The notes under the pieces were generated by a model. That model searched no databases. It had not been told where the DNA came from and saw only the letters and a program-made list of their open reading frames with translations. Made by a program: the position numbers and the translations under genes. Positions 38,501-47,500 of a DNA stretch of 64,000 bases are shown here, one piece after another. The DNA comes from Siphonodentalium dalli. Its lineage: Eukaryota; Mollusca; Scaphopoda; Gadilida; Siphonodentaliidae. The stretch lies in the NCBI GenBank assembly GCA_032622095.1, contig CP136066.1, forward strand, positions 112,431,319 to 112,495,318. The letters are read 5' to 3'. The stretch's first letter is position 1, and the number at the start of each line of letters is the position of its first letter.

Positions 38501-41500
38501 GGGGAGAGGTCATTTTTCTCCGATCCCTTCACAGAGGAGTGGCAGGCAAGGCCGCATTTTGTCGGTAAGACGAGCGTGACCAGGGGGACGTGGCGCTTTA
38601 CCTCATGGGTACGGCCCCTGCCCTACGCTTAAGCTGCCGGAGGCCCATCTGCCGGTGTCGATTTGTAGGCACGCGATTTGGCAGCTTTAGCGCCCAGAAC
38701 CGCTGGCGTCTGGTGGGGGACAAATGTCCTGGAGGTCCCAAGTACCCCGTCTTCTCCACCAGACGTTTCCCCACAGAATGATTGTACCGCCGAGGCGTAA
38801 TCGGAGGAGCGTGAACTGGCCCTGCCCTTAGAACAGTTATCACACGTTCACATGTCCCTGAGGTACCTATGTATCACAATATACACATTGCGTATATATA
38901 TATATAAAATGATATAATATATATATCCGGGGGATATATATATTAAGTTTTCCTCATGAGACCATGTCAGAAGGCCCTTCCAAAGCTGCGCCCATCAATC
39001 TAATGGGCGGAGCCAGATCACAGCTCCCTGTCATGATCCAACGTATCACTAAATATAGATATACAACCCCACAGAGAACATGTCTCATGTCTCTGAGGTA
39101 CCTATGTATCACAAGATATCATTGCAGAAACCCGGTGACACAAATCTTTCGCATATATAGATATATAAAATGATATAATAGATATATCATGGTGATATAT
39201 AAGTCATCATAAGATCATGTCAGAAGACCCTACTAAAGCTGCGCCCAACAATCCAATGGTCAGAGCCAGAGCAGAGATCCCTGGCACAATCCAATGTATC
39301 ATTAAAGATATATATATAGCCCCTCAGAGAACATGACTAACAGCCATGAGCATCAGGAGCGCATGGCCGAACACCGCAGGTGACCAGAGCATCCAATGAG
39401 AAAGCAAACCGCTACCCTCAGGTGCCAAACAATAGTGTCGGTACGAGTATTAATTTTGGAGAAATTTCCCAACGAGCACCATCCTTTGGAATGGAGACAG
39501 ACAGCAAAATGTGCAATCACAAGTATTATGTTCAGCCTAAATCCACACACATTACTATTATTAGGCCATCACGACCACTAGGCACCTGAGAGCAGTCCGC
39601 GTTCCCAGCGGAATACCCACCGCGATCCGATTCTAAGAAATGAAGGTGCGCCTTCTACAACCGAAATCAGTTCAAATGATGTACAATGTAGTCAGATGAT
39701 GAACACAGGTAAATTTTCACGGTCACCATACGGAATATTCAGGTCTGAGCCTCTGCCCCCCCCAAACATGCAGCAGAACGACCTAGGTGTGTGATAGGTC
39801 AGTTAGTGTGAAGCATGCAGCAAACTAGGGGAAGACCCGCTCTAAAAATGACTCCCCTAGGAAGGAAACGAATGAAATTATCATCCTCCTAGTAAAGGAT
39901 ACACATCCCTTTATAATGTTGTTTTATTTTAATATGAAGAGCCAAGATAGAGAGGAACTCCCCTACCTAAGTGGTCCTGCTTATGGCATGTTTAAGGAAG
40001 AGAGGACAAACCCAGCATAGACCGAAATGCGCAGAGTTGGCAGCATGGTTTCAGGCCCTTACGATCGGGCATCTGGTGCCATGGGGATGGGATCCACTCG
40101 TACGGGGTGGTCCCTGCCTGCGTCTTAGGAAAGGTCGGTAATGCTGGTCAATGAGCTTCCTCGAAAGCTTAGCTGGACAGTGCAAACGTCTTTACCTGTT
40201 TTATTGTCTATGTGCCAGTTAATCAAATTGATATGGGCAATAGAAGTATGAAGAGCCATGCTGATGGTGGTCGCCTACATGGTAATTATTGCTAAATAAA
40301 TGTCCACGCGTAAATAAATTCCCACGAAATTAGGAGACTTCCGGTAGCGAATCACGTGGCATTTTTTATATCTGACAAATTATATCATACCTTATAGGTT
40401 CTATAATAATTACATAGATGAATTGTTCACAATAGTCTATGCGCCTCGTAAGGCCTTGAAATGGCGGCTGATTATGGCGAAATGTCGATTTTCAGATTCA
40501 AAATTTTTTAAGTCCGCCGCCTATTCGAAAACACGGAACAATTGTATGTTTGAAGCGAAATGGTCCGTGAATTCGAAACAATAATTCTAAAAACTAACGC
40601 GTAGGCGACCAGTAATTATTGTATCGATAAATTGAATTTGTTGTCTAGTTGTTAAACGACAAATTCGGAACAATACTCCCTTTAGACGTCCGTTCGGTTT
40701 GGTAGCAGAAAATAAACTGACGCGATTCAATCGGTTATATTGGGACTGCGCATGCGTGACTGATTCCGAGCAAGCCACTGAAGACCGTGAGATATCGTAG
40801 GCGACCACAAAAAGTTAACCCCTTTTCTACTATGGTTTACAAACGCAGGACATATATCCATATAGTTCAGTGTGAACGGCTTCCTTTAGCGGAAATATCA
40901 TTTCTAATTGCATATATAAATTCCTACCCAAATAGAATATAGTGTCAGATTGACTGGATCCTTTCCCATTTCAGATCTATTATTATTTAGCTGCATGTAC
41001 TCTGTCCACCACCTAAGGCTTTCCATGTTATATGAGAAATTTTAATAAGGAGTGTTTTGTTACACGATATCATTAAAATAAAATTATAATAAACAAAAAC
41101 CTGCCTCCCTCATCTGAAAAATTTGAAATAAATAATAATAACATATACCTGCCTCCCTCATCACTTTTGAAAAAAAAATTCCTTGTGAAACAAACACCTT
41201 TTTTTATTTGGCCTTATTTATTTAATGGAAAAGGTTAAAAGACATGTAATGGATAAAAGGGGTTAAATCACCTATCTCTGCCCTGTTTGATCCAATGTAG
41301 TCCCATCATCCAAGGGCTTAGAGAGCTCCATTGGTCTAGTTAAATAAATTCACATGGCTAAGTTAAAAGGATAGCTAAATCAATTTATCCAATAACCTGT
41401 GTGTGGCCAATTCTCTTATATAGAGCTAAGATATGAGGGCTTTGCAGACAGTCATGATTTCATATTTTGTTAAATACTTCCTGTCAAACTCTCTTGTGAC

Positions 41501-44500
41501 CTTCATGACATTTTGTTTTGTTTTTTTGTGAACAGTTTTACATAATTCAAACATATCTCTTATATTGTGAGGTAAACATGTGTTGATATTAAATACTAAA
41601 GCACAGATTGGTTATGAGGAATAATGATTTTTTCCTTTAAATTGATAGTTAGAATTAGAGAGTTTTTGAAAATTCATGAATAGGATGCCTGCTTGAGTAA
41701 ATGAGCTTAAATTATCACTTGCGGATGCATGTATGTAGTTTTTTAATTTGCTTGTGCCCCCTACATGCACTTGAGCACACATAAAAAACGAAGGTCTGAA
41801 GTATCTAGGGAAATGATATCAAAAGCAGCTCTCAAATTTACAAATTGCTAACACATTTATCGTACCTGTGCTTTTCTTAGATTGTCTGTGACCTTTGACA
41901 TTAGCCTTGAATAATCTCCCCTTGTGACCTTGAAATTGACATCCCCCGAGTCTCCATGTTTAAACTTGTGAGAACCTAATATCCCTTTCTGTACTCCTGG
42001 TATTTCACCACCTGCTAACATAAAATCATTATAATTTATTATCTCAAAACAACAGTTACCTTTTATCATTTACTTAATCATCTGAGTTACGCAGACGACA
42101 TGTGTTTAATTTCTCCTTGCCTCATGGGAATGCGTCCTCTTTTAAATGTTTGTGAGGCTCAAGCAGCCAACCTCAACCTTATTTATAACACTGCAAAAAC
42201 TGTTGCAATGGGTTTTCTACCCAGATATCTTGATATAAAAAACTTAGCAAGGATAGCTTTGAACGATGATGAGATCAAGTTCGTCCCGTCTTGTAAATAT
42301 CTCAGAAACATTTTAACAAACGAGTTGTCGGACAATGACGATATACAGCGCCAATACAGGGCTATTTGTGTGCGTGCTAACAGTATAATACGCAAATTCG
42401 CTAGATGTTCACCACCAGTAAAAATGTTCCTATTTCAAAGATTTGTGTCTCCACTCTACTGTGCTCATCTTTGGACTAATTATACAAAAAAGAATATGAA
42501 TAAATTATCGGTCTGCTACAACAATGCATACAGAATGTTAATGAAGTATGATAGATCATGCAGTGCAAGTGGGATGTTTGTATCTGACCGCACACTATCT
42601 ATGTTGCTGTTAAGGCGTAAGCATGCGTACAGTTTTCTCTCGAGAATCACAGACAGCTCCAATTGTATTATATCATCTATTTATAAATCTGATTTGAAAT
42701 TTACCTCTCAACTATTCAGAAACTGAAATAATCTATTGTATACCTAATATAACAATTGCATGTGCTGACTTTTTGTGTGTATATAATATGACGTGTATTT
42801 ATATATCACTATAATTTGTAATACGCTATGGACATATTATATGTCTGAAATAAAGTATAGTATATAGTGCCGATAAGAAAGAAATATAGTATTTAAATAT
42901 AAAGTATTTAATTTTAAATAAAGGAATTATTATGGTTTGTATTTGTGATATAACTAAATATAGAGATGCACTCATATTGTTGTGGGTTACCGTAACCTTA
43001 CATGATAATCCCTAATCCAAACCAAACAAGTGCAGCATTTACAGCATTTTTATAGGAAAGTGCTCAGTGTAACAGAAAGAGAGAGAGAGAGAAGTGCGGG
43101 AGTCGCACACAAATGTTGGCAGCACCAAGAATCCCAAGCCGGTGACCCATCCAAGAATTAACCGAGCTCGACGTTGCTTAACTTTGGTGATCACACAAAG
43201 CATCTAATGAATGTGACCAAGAGATCTAGACCATCAAGCTGAGAAGTCATTGGCCTTCTATATTTACAATACGACCGCTACACTAAGTATTCAGGAGTAT
43301 CTTTGTATAATTTCATTTTACAATCTTAGGTAAATATGAGCAATGTATGAAATGAAATCATGTTGTTGTTGTAACCACAGTCTGTTGGTGATCTAATGAG
43401 ATTGGTTTTAATTTCACTCACCATCTGTCTGCGCTGATGCTATTCTCACATCGTACACATTCTCCCCTAATTCATTCTTAGTTTTAAACAATCTGGTATT
43501 GTAAGGACTCAGATCCTGGAAAACAAAGAAATGTTAACAAGTGCACTGCACAAAGTATCCCCCCACAAAGGTGGCATTCCTCTGAGGTTTATTAATTTTC
43601 TGATGTGGCTAACATTAAGACTAAACAAAAATATTTCTGTGTTTCTGGTGACATGCAAGAACAAAATATGGGCGGGTGGGTGGATTTTCCAATTTTTTTT
43701 TCAACTTTGCTGAAAATAAATATGAATACCCACCCCCCCCCCCCCCCCCCCGACTTATTCTCCTTGTTTTTAATATACTATAAAATAATAAAACTAAGTA
43801 CAAAATATTAGAATATAGTGTAATTTATTGCTTATTGAATACCTGAATAAAACATGAAAAAATAATGTTTGATTTGGCTGTGACCTAATTGAAGTGTGGT
43901 ATAATTTCCGGTTTAACAGTACACGCGATGTGTCATTTTTTTGGAAATGAATCAGTTTACATGGAAAATAGAATGGGATGCGTACTAATTTTGCAAAATC
44001 AATAAAATGAAAGCGGTCGGGGGTACCAGAATAGTGGCGGGTGGGTCACAAGAAACACAGGTCTTTTTTATTTTGGCCTAATGCACTAAATAATCGACTC
44101 CTTAACAACCACAGCAGAATTATGGGTAATTCTTCAGGATTTAGTCGGAAATATGGCTTGTTGCCATTCATCGGAAAGCTCTCAGTGAGAGCTTTCCGAT
44201 GAATGGCAACAAGCCATATTTCCAAACAAATCCTGAAAAATTACCCATAATTCTGCTGTGGTTAAGGAATCGATTATTTAGGGCAATACTGTAATTCGAA
44301 AGATGTCTTAATCTGGCCTGTGATTACTGAATAAAACCCATAGGTTGTATCCAATCTTCCCATCATTAATATTTAAAAGATCATAACAAATGTGGGCATT
44401 CATTCAAAATGAATTATATATACCTTTTCATGCATAAACTCTTGAGCAAGTTTGGCATCGTCAATATCACAGTTGTTAGAATAGTATGTTGAAACACCCT

Positions 44501-47500
44501 GTAAAATAGATCTAAGTGATAGAACAGTATGTTGAAACACTCTCTAAAATAAACTAAACTGCTAGAATATTATGCTGATAGGCACTGTAAAAATAAACCA
44601 GAGTTAGTAAAAATGGCTAAAAGTTCATGTTGTCTGTACTGAGTTGTCCTAATGAGCTAAAAGTTCCTGTTGTCTGTACTGAGTTGTCCTAATGAACTAA
44701 TTATCTTTGAATTGTTGCATATATATTCGCATTAGTTGAATAATTAATGCTTCATAAAAAAAAGAGTGATCTACATAGCACGTTTTCACGTAATGTCATT
44801 TAATAAATTGTGTTGTTCCTTATCATTATGTGCAGATATGACCATGAAAACTTTATCACAATCAAAATACCATATCTGTGATACCACCAATGAAGACATA
44901 TTTCACTTTAATGATTAGTGCCAAACCTTATCACAAAATCCTAGTGCCTTTTCTTTGTCCGTCAGTGAGTACATAACATCTCCGATGCTGTCCCACAATC
45001 CCCTCATCGTCTTGGGTTCAGATTTCCCAGCAGGACTGTTCACCACTAAGGCTTCAAATTTTTCCTGCGTTTAAACAGATAATATGTCACTCACAGACAC
45101 TTATGTTCTGTTCCACTTAAAGAGGAAAATCCCAATTATGACGGGTCATTTAGAAACATAGAATTCATATTGTTCCAAGTAAATCTTGATAAACACCGTC
45201 TCTCTGGAATTATAATTTACTTATTTTGATCCCCAACAACTAGGCCTACAATCGGATTTAACAAGAGCTGACTTGTTGATCAATCAATCAGGTGAGAATA
45301 AGTGTAGTAAAGTCATATTGAATTGACATAACTTGATGCATACATACATGCTAGAGGCCTGTCAACTGAAAAAGGCCTAAATCATTACAACCCCCCCCCC
45401 CCCCATGCGCAAGTACCTTCATTCCTAGACACGAAAATGTAAACAGTGGAAATTTTAAGGAGGAAGTGACATGGAATGCTTACAAAAACTCATGTCAAAT
45501 TCAGTAAATCTTTGGCAGATTCTTGTGGCTATCGCATAATTTTCAGTCCATGTGCAATATAATGGGGATAAGCATGCTGTGATGTGGCTTTGTCTATCAG
45601 TGCCGTCACATGTCTATCGGTGGGTTTTCAGTGAAAAATAACCTTTTATTGACTCCTTGCATAGCGGGTAAAATTGTATTTTTCATCAGAAAACCCAACG
45701 AAAATAGAAGTTTTATGGATTTCGTAGTATTAGCGAAATTTTTTTGTCATGTTGGATATGTGTTTAGGCATAAAAATATGGTACCAGACATTTGCAGAAT
45801 GAGGTCCCCAGAGAGTGAAATTAGTGTAACCAAATTCATCCTCTGGGGACCTCATTCTGCTTATCTGTTATGGGAGACCTAGACACAGATATAAGTTCCC
45901 AGATGGTGATGTGCACACATTCGGCACCTTGATTATGGCATAATGCATCCCAGGTCTCCAGAAGGTGAATTTAGTGATGCTAACATGCTGTGCGGGTTAG
46001 CATCACTAAATTCACCTTCTGGGGACCTAATTCTGCAAATGTCTGGCATGGGTTATTAATTATTGAGTACAACACCGTGCGCAGCAGAGTGAAGCGTGTT
46101 GACGTACAAGTGTGGTGTTTAGGCCAATCACAGATGGTTTGCATCTGGGTGTCACGAAGACATAGTGAAGTGGTGTTTTACAAACAATTGAACATGAATA
46201 CATTTATATAGTTCATCATTTTCATGCACAATTCAGTTGATCATATCCAGCAAAATAGATCTTTAATTATAGATAACATATACAATTAATATTCCGTCGA
46301 TGAGGATCAAAACCTTGTACTGCAGAGAGTTTGCATTGGCTATCAGACATCATTTTGTGCACTGTGAAGACTCAGACATGTGTGTGAAACCTGAATAAGA
46401 TTTTGAAAATCTGTTTCTAGCACTAACCTTTGGTAAGTTTGGTATAAATTTGCTGTCTCCAAATGATTTGTAGTTACCCATGTTGGAGTAAAATGCAGCA
46501 GAGTAGACGAGAACAGCCTGAAATGCCATAACATGATGGTTTATTAAAACCACATAACTATAATGCTGGCTTATAAATTGAGAAGGTACGAGTATGATAC
46601 ATATGGGAAAGAAGCTAAAAATTATTCGGGTTTCCCTACCAACCCTATTTTAAACTGCCTACTGTATAGTTTTTTCCATGATTTTCAAGAAATGTTTCTT
46701 AAATGTTCTATGAAAAACAAAAAGCAAAAAATGTCAAAGCATTCTATGTACCTGTATAACAGTTTATACAAATATATTTGAAATCAAAAATGTTATCTCA
46801 ATCTTGCCGAAGACAAGAAAAGCCATAGGAATATGTCATTTTATAAAAAAAAAAATTATTATAAATACAATAAAATTTTAAGCCTACATAATGACTTTTT
46901 TTCTGACTTTTACCCAAATCAGACATTTTATTCTCTTTGGCCAAATGACTCAGCAGTAAAATGCTTTATCTTGATTTGATTATTTGGGGTTTATTGTCAT
47001 ATCAGCAGCAAGATCATATCACATTGTCAATTTTACAGGTGGAGGAAAGACTGGTAACAATTATTTAGTACATAATAATTTAGTCTATGTATTGTCTGTA
47101 TCGACTTTTACTGATTTAGCTCTTTGTTATTAAAAGGTGAAGAAAGGAATTCGGTTTTAAAATAGAATTGAAAGTTTTGCAAACCTGGAATTCTTCCTCA
47201 GATAGTCCATTGTCTGTTGCGACCTTCTCAAATTCACTGACTGGTTGTGGTCGGAATATTTTTTGAAGGAGGAGGTAAATTCCTGGCGATTCTGGGGAAG
47301 TCTAAAAATCAAAAATGAAAGTTAAATAGCAGTGCTGACAATTGGTGAATTTATTAAAGATTCACTATCTATCCCTGGCACCACTTGTATGAAACTCGTC
47401 TTGATGACAATGTGTTACAACTATTTCACAAAGTGTCAAAAATCAGTAATGTGCCAATTCTGAAAAGAGTGCTGGGTGGGAGGGTCTCAAATCCGACAGG

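Noticed and set aside
43115-43196. Functional 5S rRNA gene
   Set aside because: The 5' third is missing and the rest has diverged; a repeat or pseudogene fits better.
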